Assembly: GCA_020439995.1 (NCBI GenBank)
Contig: JAGROY010000073.1
Location: 1-36,678 of the forward strand
Reading direction: 5' to 3'
Length of the DNA: 36,678 nucleotides
Source of the DNA: Verrucomicrobiia bacterium
GTDB lineage: Bacteria; Verrucomicrobiota; Verrucomicrobiia; Verrucomicrobiales; DEV007
Shown here piece after piece: positions 16,946 through 25,160 of the stretch. Positions within the stretch are counted from its first letter, which is position 1, and each line of letters begins with the position of its first letter. The translations under genes were made by a program, and so were the position numbers. The notes under the pieces are model-generated. The model had not been told where the DNA came from, ran no database searches, and saw nothing but the letters and a program-made list of their open reading frames with translations.

Positions 16946-17815
16946 TCAGTCCGCTTCCCCTTTGATCGCATCAGGAAGTGGCTTGAGTTCCCCGCGGACT
17001 GCCAGGGCGACAAGTCGCTCGAAATGAATCCGGGCTACCTGCCACATGTAGGTGGGGCCTCCGCTTGCAGTTTGCCCCCATTTGCTGGCGGCTGCTTCGC
17101 GCAGCAAGTTGAGCGCGGCCTGTGTGTCTCCGGTCAGCTCCCTGTAGATTCCCACGTAGAGCTGTGCAAAAAACAAACGGCCCTGCCGATCGTTGTCAGA
17201 GATTTCCGTGGCCTGATTGATTGCCTTGATTATCCCGTCGCCGCCGGTCGCATCGTTGCCTTCGAACATCGCGTAAAGTTGGGGGAACGGTTCGCGATCG
17301 AACAATTCGTATTTCAACATGGTCGAACGGGCGGTCTTGAGGCCGGTGACGTGTGCCTGTGCCATGTATTGCCAGATTCCGTTTTCACGATCCCGGTTGT
17401 TGTATCCGTCGTAGGCTTCGAACTGCTTCGCAGATTTGGCAAATTTTCCGGTGTAGTAGTAGGCGATTCCCAGCCGCCAGTGGGGCGCAAACAACTGCGG
17501 ATCCAGTGCGATCATCTTTTCGTAGTCCGCTTCACACTTCTCGAACTCACCTAGGAACATGTAACAGTCGCCGCGCCGGGAATACAGGCCGATGGACTCG
17601 GGCGCACTCTTGATCTGCTCCGTGAGTGCCGCCACCATCTCGGAGTATTCCTTGAGCATTGCCGAGCGCTCGCTTTCCTCCATTGGAGGCGCTGGGATTT
17701 CCGCTCCTACAGCAACGGCCGGCTTTTCCCGATCATCCGCATAGGCTGTGGCGACAACTAAGGCTGCCACGAACGGGATCCACCACTGCAAAGAAACTGA
17801 AGTAAAAGTGATCAT
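16946..17815 (-). CDS. Exported TPR-repeat protein
   Basis: 289 residues. A signal peptide (WIPFVAALVVATAYA-DD) directs it to the periplasm. TPR-type helix pairs follow: SIGLYSRRGDCYMFLGEFEKCEADYEKMIALDP, then PHWRLGIAYYYTGKFAKSAKQF, which match the W-L-G-Y-A-F-A-P pattern of the repeat. The central part (GIIKAINQATEISDNDRQG, FFAQLYVGIYRELTGDTQAAL) resembles further repeats, like NlpI-type scaffolds. No enzyme motif is visible. It probably binds other proteins. It ends just beside the convergent ParA-like gene. Confidence 0.82.
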   Translation of the reverse strand: MITFTSVSLQWWIPFVAALVVATAYADDREKPAVAVGAEIPAPPMEESERSAMLKEYSEMVAALTEQIKSAPESIGLYSRRGDCYMFLGEFEKCEADYEKMIALDPQLFAPHWRLGIAYYYTGKFAKSAKQFEAYDGYNNRDRENGIWQYMAQAHVTGLKTARSTMLKYELFDREPFPQLYAMFEGNDATGGDGIIKAINQATEISDNDRQGRLFFAQLYVGIYRELTGDTQAALNLLREAAASKWGQTASGGPTYMWQVARIHFERLVALAVRGELKPLPDAIKGEAD

Positions 17816-17864
17816 GCACAGATTTGCGCATGATCACCGGGCAGATGCAATAGCAATCGACCGA

Positions 17865-19286
17865 TCAGCCGCCACCGCGGCGACGGCCGCCCCCCCCGAA
17901 TCCGCCGCCCCCACGGAAGTCACCGCGGTTGGGCTCAGCGATCACTTTCTCGACTGCTTCGGCAGGAAGTCCACTGGTTTCCAGCCAGGCGCTGGCAGCT
18001 TCTTTATCATCAGAGTAATACCAGCTGCGGGCAACGCTGGTAAGCGTCTCCTGCTGGAGCTGCGGATCGCTGATGTCCTGAGCCCAGACGATAGCGGATG
18101 CTGGATCTTCCCGCTGCAGTGAGGACGTGAGACCAGTGATCGCCTGATCCCGCTCAGGAGATTTGTTCATGGAAAGGAGGTATTCACTCGCGGCGGTAAC
18201 GTCGGTTTTTGCCCACTCATTGAGTGCTTCTCTGTAGACTTGCGGCTGAGCCTCGGCGGCCAGAGCATCCGCCCAGTCGAGCGCTTTCTGTGGATCAGTC
18301 TGTGCCATCTGTTCGGCGACCTGACGCACGGCGTCACTCGCGTAAGACTCACCAGCCATGGTGGCGACCCATTTGGCGGCGGCGTCAATGTCTTCCCGCA
18401 TGTATTGCCCGACGACTGAATTCAAGGCACCTTGTTTCAACTGCGAGTCAGAGATGGAGTTCACCCAGCTGGTCGCACTATCGAGCCCGCCTTCCATCAC
18501 TTCATCGGCGATCGATCGCATCATCCATTCGCGGCTATTGTCTCCAGTAGGAAGATCACTGACATACTGCATCGCCTCACCGACGCCATTCACGAGCAAT
18601 CCCTGAACGATCCCGTTTTGCAGCATGCCTTTTTCACGATCATCAATCGTTTCGTTCGAGTTCAAATACTTTGTTGCTTCGCCTGCATCAGTCGTAGCCC
18701 AGCCACTGAGGATACTCATCATCTCGAACGCATCTCCACCTCTGCCACCCGGACCGCCGCCCCTTCCGCCTCTACCACCTCGTCCGCCGTTGTCTCCTTC
18801 AGCCGTACGCCGCGCCATCAGTTCAGTCATCGCACCAGCGCCATCGATGCGCCCCCAGGCGTTTAAAAACAATTGTGACTTCTCCATGTCGCCGCGTCCC
18901 CGCGAGTCCCTGAGCTGCGCGTAGGCCTCCTTCGCGTTTTCAGGAGTCAGGTTGGCGAGCAATTTGTTGAACAATTCGGAACGCTTGAGCGGATCGTTTT
19001 CATCCATCACATCCTTCATCAGCGTCTTCATGTCTTCTGGAGAAATGACACCGCCACGCACGTAAGCTGCAAAAGGATTCTCTGCCGTAGCCTTTTTTGT
19101 GCCACGCACTTGCGGTCCGCCTCCACCACCGGTGGAACTCGGATCTACCGATACGAATGCACCGGTGCCACCGCCCGCTGCTGCATCGGAGCCCTGATCA
19201 GCTTTACCGATTTTAAAATAGTTCCCGAGCCCGAAAGCTGCGGCGCACGATACCAGCCAGGCACTAATTACGATTGGCTTATTCAT
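17865..19286 (-). CDS. Exported alpha-helical repeat protein with RGG tracts (paralogue 1)
   Basis: 473 residues. A hydrophobic N-terminus (MNKPIVISAWLVSCAAAFGLG) anchors or exports it. The body is an alpha-solenoid of about 30-40-residue repeats carrying the 'DP-x-x-A-x-x-W' pattern (TDPQKALDWADAL, DIDAAAKWVATM, DPASAIVWAQDI, DKEAASAWLETSGLP). It has a Gly/Arg tract near residues 168-185 (GRGGRGGRGGGPGGRGG) and a Gly-rich C-terminal tail. It is homologous along its length to the protein at 22465-23790: NDPLKRSELFNKLLANLTPEN against SDPLKSNLLFTQLMSELTPEN, and both end with AWxETSGLPxExVxKI. Function unknown; this repeat type is frequent in Verrucomicrobia. Confidence 0.78.
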   Translation of the reverse strand: MNKPIVISAWLVSCAAAFGLGNYFKIGKADQGSDAAAGGGTGAFVSVDPSSTGGGGGPQVRGTKKATAENPFAAYVRGGVISPEDMKTLMKDVMDENDPLKRSELFNKLLANLTPENAKEAYAQLRDSRGRGDMEKSQLFLNAWGRIDGAGAMTELMARRTAEGDNGGRGGRGGRGGGPGGRGGDAFEMMSILSGWATTDAGEATKYLNSNETIDDREKGMLQNGIVQGLLVNGVGEAMQYVSDLPTGDNSREWMMRSIADEVMEGGLDSATSWVNSISDSQLKQGALNSVVGQYMREDIDAAAKWVATMAGESYASDAVRQVAEQMAQTDPQKALDWADALAAEAQPQVYREALNEWAKTDVTAASEYLLSMNKSPERDQAITGLTSSLQREDPASAIVWAQDISDPQLQQETLTSVARSWYYSDDKEAASAWLETSGLPAEAVEKVIAEPNRGDFRGGGGFGGGGRRRGGG

Positions 19287-19412
19287 AGGGATGAACGAAT
19301 TTGGAAGTGAGGTTCGACGGAGTGAATGGAGGGTGGGATCGCCTCCTAGACGACCATTTTCAGCAAACGGTACGGACCTAACGCACGTGCGCTAGAACAC
19401 ATTACGGAATTG

Positions 19413-20786
19413 TTATATTCGTCCGCTCCGTTCGCTGGAGCCGTAGGTGGATGCCAGCCGGTCACGGGCTGGCATGCCGGTGGTGAGCTGGCTGGTGCCA
19501 TTCTCACCATAGAGCGCAACCACCTCATAACCAATATTTTGAACCGCTAGATCGAGCAGATCCTCGGCTGAGAAAGTGGGCCGTCCGGCACGGTTCGTCA
19601 GCCGGAACTCCAGTCCGCCAACTCCGTGAAACCCGCGGTAAACTACTTCGGTGCAAACGAGCCGATCTGAACGGCGGAAGTCGAATTCAAAATCGTAGAA
19701 CTTACCCTCGTGTTCGGCAGCTCGTGACAGCGCGCGCGCGAGGGCCGCCGACTCCAGCTGTGGCCGGATGATGGCGAAGGCATCCACTTGCAGGGTATCG
19801 GTCAGGCACCGAAAACGGACGCCATCTTTCCGCGCTTCCAGCACCCGCACAGGGTCCCTCGCGCGAGCCCAGCGTTCCTCATCCATCTGCATTCCGAGCG
19901 CCCTCCGTTCCTCATTACTACCTACATAGAGAGCCGCGTGAGGCCAGTAGCCGGGAAGGAACAAGTTGCTTGCTGCATCGTCGTGGCGTGTCACGATGGC
20001 GTCGCCAGGCCGCAACAGCCGCCGTGCCTCGCGGATCACACCGGGCGATACCCGTTTTTCGTGAAACGGGTTCTGCAGCTCGGAAATCGCGCGTCCCGAT
20101 CCCTCGAAAATCGCGAACAGAATATTGTTCAATGTCGACTTCCTTCGGCGGTTTACGCTGTGCCAGAGGTAGCGGAACCGGCTCCTGGCCTCCGCCCGCT
20201 TGCTCATGCGCAGCGCCTCATGTTCTTCCTCCCGCAGCAGCTGGATGACAGGTGCAATGTTAGGATCGTCACCCAGTTCCCATAGTGCTTCCGCATGCTT
20301 TCGGGCGAACTCAACTGCCCGGTAGAACCGCCAGACATTGTGAGGATGCGTGGCCGATGAATAGATGTTCGAAAACTGTTTGCGCGGAAGTCCGTACCGC
20401 GGTTCCGCCTCGTCCAGCTTTCGCCAGACCACTTTTGATCCCGAATAGCTGTCGACGATAAATCTCGCGGAACGCATCAGCATGCACGCCGCACAGAAGG
20501 CCACCGCGAAAACCCGGAGCTTCTGGGGTTCGGCCATTGGTGGCTCGCCGTGAAACACCGGTTCCAAATCGCGAACTGTCTCATGCAGAGCCGCGCGTGC
20601 GCCCAGATAGCGGACGAATGCACCCCGCACCCTTTCGTCTTCATCAGGAAAAAAGTAACCACGTCCCGCCGCCCGCTCTGCGTCCTCCATCTCCTGGCGC
20701 AGCATTTCAAGCCGAGGCAACACTGGTGCCACTGCACACAGGGTCCGCGCACTTTGAGCAATCAGATCGTCGATGTTTTCCAGCAT
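19413..20786 (-). CDS. Permuted papain-like amidase (YiiX/YebB-type NlpC/P60)
   Basis: 457 residues. The C-terminal half shows the circularly permuted NlpC/P60 layout: LRPGDAIVTRH, then the His motif YWPHAALYVGS (His283), then the nucleophile motif RLVCTEVVYRGF (Cys378). The order His-before-Cys is that of the YiiX/YaeF group, thiol hydrolases or acyltransferases acting on peptides or lipids. The first 250 residues are helical, carry no recognised domain, and include a short hydrophobic stretch (VFAVAFCAACMLMRSARFIV). No signal peptide is obvious. The DUF971 gene lies 73 bases upstream on the same strand and may be cotranscribed. Confidence 0.78.
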   Translation of the reverse strand: MLENIDDLIAQSARTLCAVAPVLPRLEMLRQEMEDAERAAGRGYFFPDEDERVRGAFVRYLGARAALHETVRDLEPVFHGEPPMAEPQKLRVFAVAFCAACMLMRSARFIVDSYSGSKVVWRKLDEAEPRYGLPRKQFSNIYSSATHPHNVWRFYRAVEFARKHAEALWELGDDPNIAPVIQLLREEEHEALRMSKRAEARSRFRYLWHSVNRRRKSTLNNILFAIFEGSGRAISELQNPFHEKRVSPGVIREARRLLRPGDAIVTRHDDAASNLFLPGYWPHAALYVGSNEERRALGMQMDEERWARARDPVRVLEARKDGVRFRCLTDTLQVDAFAIIRPQLESAALARALSRAAEHEGKFYDFEFDFRRSDRLVCTEVVYRGFHGVGGLEFRLTNRAGRPTFSAEDLLDLAVQNIGYEVVALYGENGTSQLTTGMPARDRLASTYGSSERSGRI

Positions 20787-20859
20787 TCTGCAACCACCAG
20801 CTTTCCCAAATACTCGCCGATGAATGTAGAACTGGCAAGCGGTGCGCGCGGGATGAAAG

Positions 20860-21192
20860 CTACACCGCGTCGTCCCCGCCCGTCTCCAGCTGGATCGCCT
20901 CCGCTATTTTCTTCAGGTAATCGAAGGCATAAATCCCGGTGCGGTGGCCATCGCTGAAGTGAAACAGGATGGCATAGCCGCCGACCGGCTCCCAGTTGGT
21001 CACAGTCACGCCCGAGACATCCTTTTCTTCCGGCGTATAGATTGACTGACCGAGCAGATCTTTCTCTCCCTGATTCTCCGCGCTGGGCGAATAGCGGCGC
21101 AGCAGGTGCATGGGATAGTAGTCCTCACTGCCATCCGACCACCGAATCGCTATTTCATTGCCGATCACATCAATTTTTTCGGGAGAAACCAT
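20860..21192 (-). CDS. DUF971 / GBBH-like N-terminal domain protein
   Basis: 110 residues. The pattern IRWSDGSEDYYPMHLLRRYSPSAEN, then VGGYAILFHFSDGHRTGIYAFDYLKKI matches the DUF971 domain, which is also the N-terminal domain of gamma-butyrobetaine hydroxylase. Typical members carry a C-x-C-x-x-C motif after 'LR', giving zinc or iron-sulfur binding; here the place reads RYSPSAEN without any Cys. Stand-alone DUF971 proteins are often near iron-sulfur cluster genes, but none is here. It lies upstream of the permuted amidase gene on the same strand. The ATG at 21192 gives the usual length. Confidence 0.85.
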   Translation of the reverse strand: MVSPEKIDVIGNEIAIRWSDGSEDYYPMHLLRRYSPSAENQGEKDLLGQSIYTPEEKDVSGVTVTNWEPVGGYAILFHFSDGHRTGIYAFDYLKKIAEAIQLETGGDDAV

Positions 21193-21295
21193 ATGCTGGC
21201 GAACGTTTGCCGGGATGGGAGTAGATGCAAGCTTCTAGCAGGTGCAAAATACTTCCATTGCACAAGGTTGATTTTCACATCATAGATTTCCCGCC

Positions 21296-22282
21296 ATGGA
21301 AAAGAAGCTTGGGAAGAAGTGGTTTCAACGGATGATCAAAGTGATCGTCATCGGTTTGGTGATGGTCGTGGTCTGGTATGGTCAGGCCCGTCTGTTCAAA
21401 GTATCGCGGGCGGTTGAAGTGGTTCAACTTCGAGAGAGTGGGAGAGTGCCAGAGTCAGGCGAACTGACAGTCGCCTGCTACAACATTGCCCATGCGCGCG
21501 GCCCGGAGATCGGCGCCGACAACTGGAACAGTGAGGAACGCAAGACTCCGATCGCACACCTGCGAGCGATCGCCGTTCAGATCGCAGAGTCGCAGGCCTC
21601 GATCGTCGTCCTCAATGAGGTCGACTTCAATGCGGAGTGGAGCGACGGGATTGATCAGGCGGAAATCATTGCAGCGGAGGCCAGCTTTCCGTTCGTCATC
21701 AAGCAGCGCAACTTCGATGTGACATTGCCGTTTTTTACACTGCAGTTTGGCAATGCTATCTTGAGCAAGTATCCGGTCAGCGATGCCAGGTTTCTCAAGT
21801 TTCCCGCCCGGTCGCAGAAGGAGGATATCTTCGCCGGCAACCACGATGGGTTAGTCGCCACACTCCAGCTTTCATCGGGCCCTCTGCGTGTTGTTGCCGT
21901 GCATCTGGAGTATCGTGACGAGGCTGCGCGCGTCGGTGCCGCAAACGTTCTGACAGCGTTAGTATCGGAGGATCCGGGCCAACCATTGATCGCAATGGGC
22001 GACTTTAACACAGCTCCAAGCGGCTTCCCCGGACACAGTTCCGATGATACTGGTGACAATGCAATAGCACTGCTGCAGTCGGAGGCAGGAATGAAAACGA
22101 TCATGCCTGGGGAGCCCCTGGCAGTGAATGATCTCACCTATCCGTCAACACAGCCCGCCCGTATTATCGATTGGATCCTCGTCTCGCCAGGGCTGACGCT
22201 CATGGAGCGTCGCACCATTGCGTCCGAACTCTCGGATCACCGGATGGTGGTTGGAACGATTTCCCGTAGGGGTGACTTTTAG
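21296..22282 (+). CDS. Membrane-anchored endonuclease/exonuclease/phosphatase family hydrolase
   Basis: 328 residues. One N-terminal membrane segment (MIKVIVIGLVMVVVWYG) carries an EEP-superfamily domain. The metal-dependent active site is visible: Asn63 in CYNIAHARG, Glu108 in VVLNEVDFN, then GNAILSKYPVSD, VHLEYRDEA, Asp236/Asn238 in GDFNTAPSG, IDWILVSPG, and the C-terminal Asp314-His315 in LSDHRMVVG. Proteins of this family hydrolyse phosphodiesters in DNA, phospholipids or inositol phosphates. The membrane anchor and predicted outside orientation suggest a periplasmic substrate. The substrate is not determined. It is divergent from the DUF971 gene. Confidence 0.88.
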   Translation: MEKKLGKKWFQRMIKVIVIGLVMVVVWYGQARLFKVSRAVEVVQLRESGRVPESGELTVACYNIAHARGPEIGADNWNSEERKTPIAHLRAIAVQIAESQASIVVLNEVDFNAEWSDGIDQAEIIAAEASFPFVIKQRNFDVTLPFFTLQFGNAILSKYPVSDARFLKFPARSQKEDIFAGNHDGLVATLQLSSGPLRVVAVHLEYRDEAARVGAANVLTALVSEDPGQPLIAMGDFNTAPSGFPGHSSDDTGDNAIALLQSEAGMKTIMPGEPLAVNDLTYPSTQPARIIDWILVSPGLTLMERRTIASELSDHRMVVGTISRRGDF

Positions 22283-22443
22283 TTGCCACAAGTTAGACAC
22301 CCACAACGGCTCGAACGGAACGTCGGCACTTGCATTTCGAGGTGCCGTGCCCGACAGCAATTTCTTAAATCCTTACTACCTTTTCCGGCCAACATGAATA
22401 CTTCCGATCTCATCCAAAATTACTACGACCTGGCCGACTGGGT

Positions 22444-22462
22444 GCGTCAGGTCAGCTGACGC
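22444..22462. other. Hairpin after the repeat-protein gene
   Basis: GCGTCAG (22444-22450) pairs perfectly with CTGACGC (22456-22462) across a five-base loop, two bases from the stop of the minus-strand gene at 22465. No T run follows on either strand, so it may be a weak terminator or an mRNA 3'-end stabiliser. Confidence 0.4.
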
Positions 22463-22464
22463 CT

Positions 22465-23790
22465 CTACCGGCCCATCATCCGCCTGAACATTTCTGCCGG
22501 GTTGTTGTTTTGCGGTGTCGTGATTTTCTGCACGCTTTCCACAGGGAGGCCGCTGGTTTCGATCCATGCCCCGGCGGCTTCCGGATCTGCTTTGAACCAG
22601 TCCGAGGCGACGTCTGTGAGAGCCTCCATACGGGTTGTTTCGTTCTCAATGGTATTGGCCCACTCGATCGCGGCAGCAGGTTGTTCTTTGCCAAGGTCAG
22701 AGACAAATCCAGCAATCGCAGCGTCTTTGGTCGGCGAGCTTTCCATTCCCTGAAGGTAGGCGCTGGCGCTTTCAGCGTCTGATTCTTCCCACTCTTGAAA
22801 GGCGGATTCCATTGCTGTGGCCTGTGTTGCCTCGGGCAGGCGAGCCGCCCAGTCTACTGCTGCGCCGGGATCTACTTCGGCCCACTCATCGGCAACCTCT
22901 TCGACCGCTTTGCTGGTGTAGGGTTGATCCGCAAAAGCTTCGATCCAAGAGGCGGCCTTCACTGGATCCTGACGTGCATACTCGTTGCCAAGCTGTTCGA
23001 AGGCATCTTGCTTCAATGCGTCCGTGCTCAGGCTCGTCGCCCAGGTGGTGGCAGCGCTCATGCCTTGCTTCATCTGCTCGTTGGCTACCGTGCTGACCAG
23101 TTGATCCAGTCCTTCGGTATCTGCAGGGAGGCTCTGCAGGTATTCAGTTGCACGAGCCGGGTCGGAAATCGTGAGTCCGCGGAGGATGCCCGCTTTTGCC
23201 ATGATGCTTTCGCGTCCGTCAGACTGGTTTTCGTCCGCCCAGGCGATCGCCGCATCGGGATCAACGGCGGCCCAGCCACTGAGAGCCGACGCGCTGCCGA
23301 ACATGCGGCCAGGTCCCGGAAGTTCTTTTGCATACTCAAGTGCTGCCGGGCCGTCGATTTTGCCCCAGGCTCCCGCGAAGAGCGCCATCTTCTGCCACAT
23401 TTCGAATCCCTGCGGTGCCTCGCGCAAGGCGTCCAGAGCGGCATCGACGTTCTCTGGAGTCAGCTCGGACATCAGTTGGGTGAATAGCAGATTGCTCTTC
23501 AAAGGATCGGATTCCTTGAGCGCGTCTCGCATTGCCTGGCCCATGTCCTTTGACTTTATGACACCATTTCCGTCGAAGTATTTTTGCACACCTGTCTCGT
23601 TCGAACTGGAGCCGACAGCAGCTGTGGCGTCGGACTTTGCCGATGCGTCAACTGATATGCCAGCCGCACGGGAGGTGATCGTCGAGTCTGCAGACGTTGC
23701 TGGCTGGGGAGTCGGTCGCAGAAACCAGCCAGCGCCAAAGGCACCACCGGCCACAACAAGCCAGATGAGATGTGAAACGGAACTTTTCAT
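22465..23790 (-). CDS. Exported alpha-helical repeat protein (paralogue 2)
   Basis: 441 residues from ATG at 23790, chosen because it opens a membrane/export segment (MKSSVSHLIWLVVAGGAFGAG); an in-frame ATG-like start at 23853 only adds a polar, Ser/Arg-rich stretch. The body repeats the 'DP-x-A-A-x-x-W' pattern (VDPDAAIAWADEN, QDPVKAASWIEAF, VDPGAAVDWAARL, EQPAAAIEWANTI, ADPEAAGAWIETSGLP). It is homologous to the protein at 17865-19286 but lacks the Gly/Arg tracts. It is probably an exported scaffold; function unknown. The two copies are separated by the amidase, DUF971 and EEP genes. Confidence 0.78.
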   Translation of the reverse strand: MKSSVSHLIWLVVAGGAFGAGWFLRPTPQPATSADSTITSRAAGISVDASAKSDATAAVGSSSNETGVQKYFDGNGVIKSKDMGQAMRDALKESDPLKSNLLFTQLMSELTPENVDAALDALREAPQGFEMWQKMALFAGAWGKIDGPAALEYAKELPGPGRMFGSASALSGWAAVDPDAAIAWADENQSDGRESIMAKAGILRGLTISDPARATEYLQSLPADTEGLDQLVSTVANEQMKQGMSAATTWATSLSTDALKQDAFEQLGNEYARQDPVKAASWIEAFADQPYTSKAVEEVADEWAEVDPGAAVDWAARLPEATQATAMESAFQEWEESDAESASAYLQGMESSPTKDAAIAGFVSDLGKEQPAAAIEWANTIENETTRMEALTDVASDWFKADPEAAGAWIETSGLPVESVQKITTPQNNNPAEMFRRMMGR

Positions 23791-24153
23791 ATGAGTAGAA
23801 GAGTGAGTGGGGGAACGACTCCGACTATCGTCCCTGAGTAGCCTGCTCGTCAACAGGCCACTTATTTGGAAGTCAATGAAAACATAATCGAAACAATGCT
23901 GGGATCGCTGTTAAATGAGCGTGATTCAGATCGGCGCTCAGCCCCAAAAGCCACCAGCTTTCATCTATCGATGTAATGTGAGGCCTACTCTCATTCGCAC
24001 ATTGCTGTAGTTACGGGTATCGATTCTTTCGCTTTCCCATTTGATGAGCGTCCCAGATGAGCTCTCATTCCAATCTCAGCGTTGACTGAGAAGGATGCTA
24101 TAAGGGGAAAGGGGTTCTGGGACTTGCGGGTGATTGTCTCTGGGCGGTTACCA
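23791..24153. other. Gene-free gap
   Basis: 363 bases between the repeat-protein gene and the end of the LysR gene, both on the minus strand. I see no convincing ORF, tRNA or terminator. It must hold the promoter of the repeat-protein gene, but no clear -35/-10 pair stands out. Confidence 0.5.
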
Positions 24154-25074
24154 TCAACTGGTGTTTCCTTTTCGACGGACGATCTTCACTCCCTTCGCTT
24201 TCATCGCCTCGATTAATTCGCCGATTAGCGGATTTGGGAAGCGGCGGGTTGGCGTTACCGCGTGGAAGGTTTCGCGAATTTCCGCGATCCGGTGGGTGAC
24301 CACCAGAGCGCCTGAAGCAATCTCGTCCTTTACAACCACTGGCGGCACCAGCGCGAGTCCGACGGCTTCCCGCGCCAGCAGTCGCAGCATCGCCATGTCA
24401 TCGACCTCGGCGAGGACAAGCGGTCGCACATTAGCGGATGCCAACAGCCGGTCGAATCCGGTGCGGGTGTTTCCCTCGAAAGTTGGCAACACCAGCGGCA
24501 CGCCGTCGAAGTCGCGTGGGAACTTCAACCGTTTCTCTTTCCATTCTGGAGCACCGACCAGCGCCACAGCCTGGTCCGCCAACAGGTGGCTGTGCCAGGC
24601 TCGTTCGACATCGCGCCGCACTGGCTCGTTGGACAGGACAAGATCGACCTCGTGGGCCTGCATTGACACAATCAGTTCGGCGAGCGACCCCGATCGCACG
24701 ACGAGTTCAACGTCCTCCCGCCTCAGGGCTGGCTTGAGGAATTCGAGCTGAAAGTTCCGCGACAAAGTCGCCACCGCGCCTACTCGCAACACCTGCCGAC
24801 TTGCGCCCACGCGGTGCCGCATGACATCCATTAGTTCTTCGCCAGCACGGCCGATCGTGTCGGCATAGTCGAGTGCCACCCGTCCTGCTTCGGTCAGCTC
24901 CAGGCCGGAGGGAAGACGCTCGAAAAGTGCGTGGCCGAGGCTGTCCTCGAGCTGTCTCAGCTGCACGCTCAACGCCGGTGGTGACAGATTCAGCTTGCGG
25001 GCCGCGCGGGTAAGATTGCCTTCGACCGCAATCAAGCGGAAGTAACGCAGGTGATGGTAGTTCAGGAAATCCAT
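24154..25074 (-). CDS. LysR-family transcriptional regulator (NhaR-like)
   Basis: 306 residues. An N-terminal winged helix-turn-helix is clear (YFRLIAVEGNLTRAARKLNL, SPPALSVQLRQLEDSLGHAL, FERLPSGLELTEAGRVALDY). It is followed by an effector-binding domain from about residue 95 (LRVGAVATLSRNFQLEFL, VDLVLSNEPV, VGLALVPPVVV). The start LNYHHLRYF and the TRAARKLNLSPPALS helix are like NhaR. It is divergent from dabB with about 86 bases between starts, and a T-N11-A dyad lies in that gap. This arrangement is typical for a LysR activator of the neighbouring operon, so it probably controls inorganic-carbon uptake. The ligand is unknown. Confidence 0.92.
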   Translation of the reverse strand: MDFLNYHHLRYFRLIAVEGNLTRAARKLNLSPPALSVQLRQLEDSLGHALFERLPSGLELTEAGRVALDYADTIGRAGEELMDVMRHRVGASRQVLRVGAVATLSRNFQLEFLKPALRREDVELVVRSGSLAELIVSMQAHEVDLVLSNEPVRRDVERAWHSHLLADQAVALVGAPEWKEKRLKFPRDFDGVPLVLPTFEGNTRTGFDRLLASANVRPLVLAEVDDMAMLRLLAREAVGLALVPPVVVKDEIASGALVVTHRIAEIRETFHAVTPTRRFPNPLIGELIEAMKAKGVKIVRRKGNTS

Positions 25075-25097
25075 GGATCGGTCTGTATTTTAGAAAA

Positions 25098-25114
25098 CTT
25101 AACGAGAAGATAAG
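25098..25114. promoter_or_regulatory. LysR-type operator dyad
   Basis: CTTA-N9-TAAG forms a T-N11-A dyad, the standard LysR box, in the gap between the divergent LysR and dabB genes. No second copy was found. Its place just upstream of dabB supports control of the dab operon. Confidence 0.5.
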
Positions 25115-25160
25115 AAGCATGTCATAGACTGAAATGCAATCCCCTGGCATTCTCCCTCTC

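Noticed and set aside
18770..18830. Short GC-rich repeats inside the RGG tract as a possible DNA repeat
   Set aside because: Explained by the Gly/Arg codon usage of the protein; no independent repeat structure.
22394..22459. 21-codon plus-strand ORF MNTSDLIQNYYDLADWVRQVS
   Set aside because: Too short, without a ribosome site; it looks protein-like, so a gene remnant is possible but cannot be supported.
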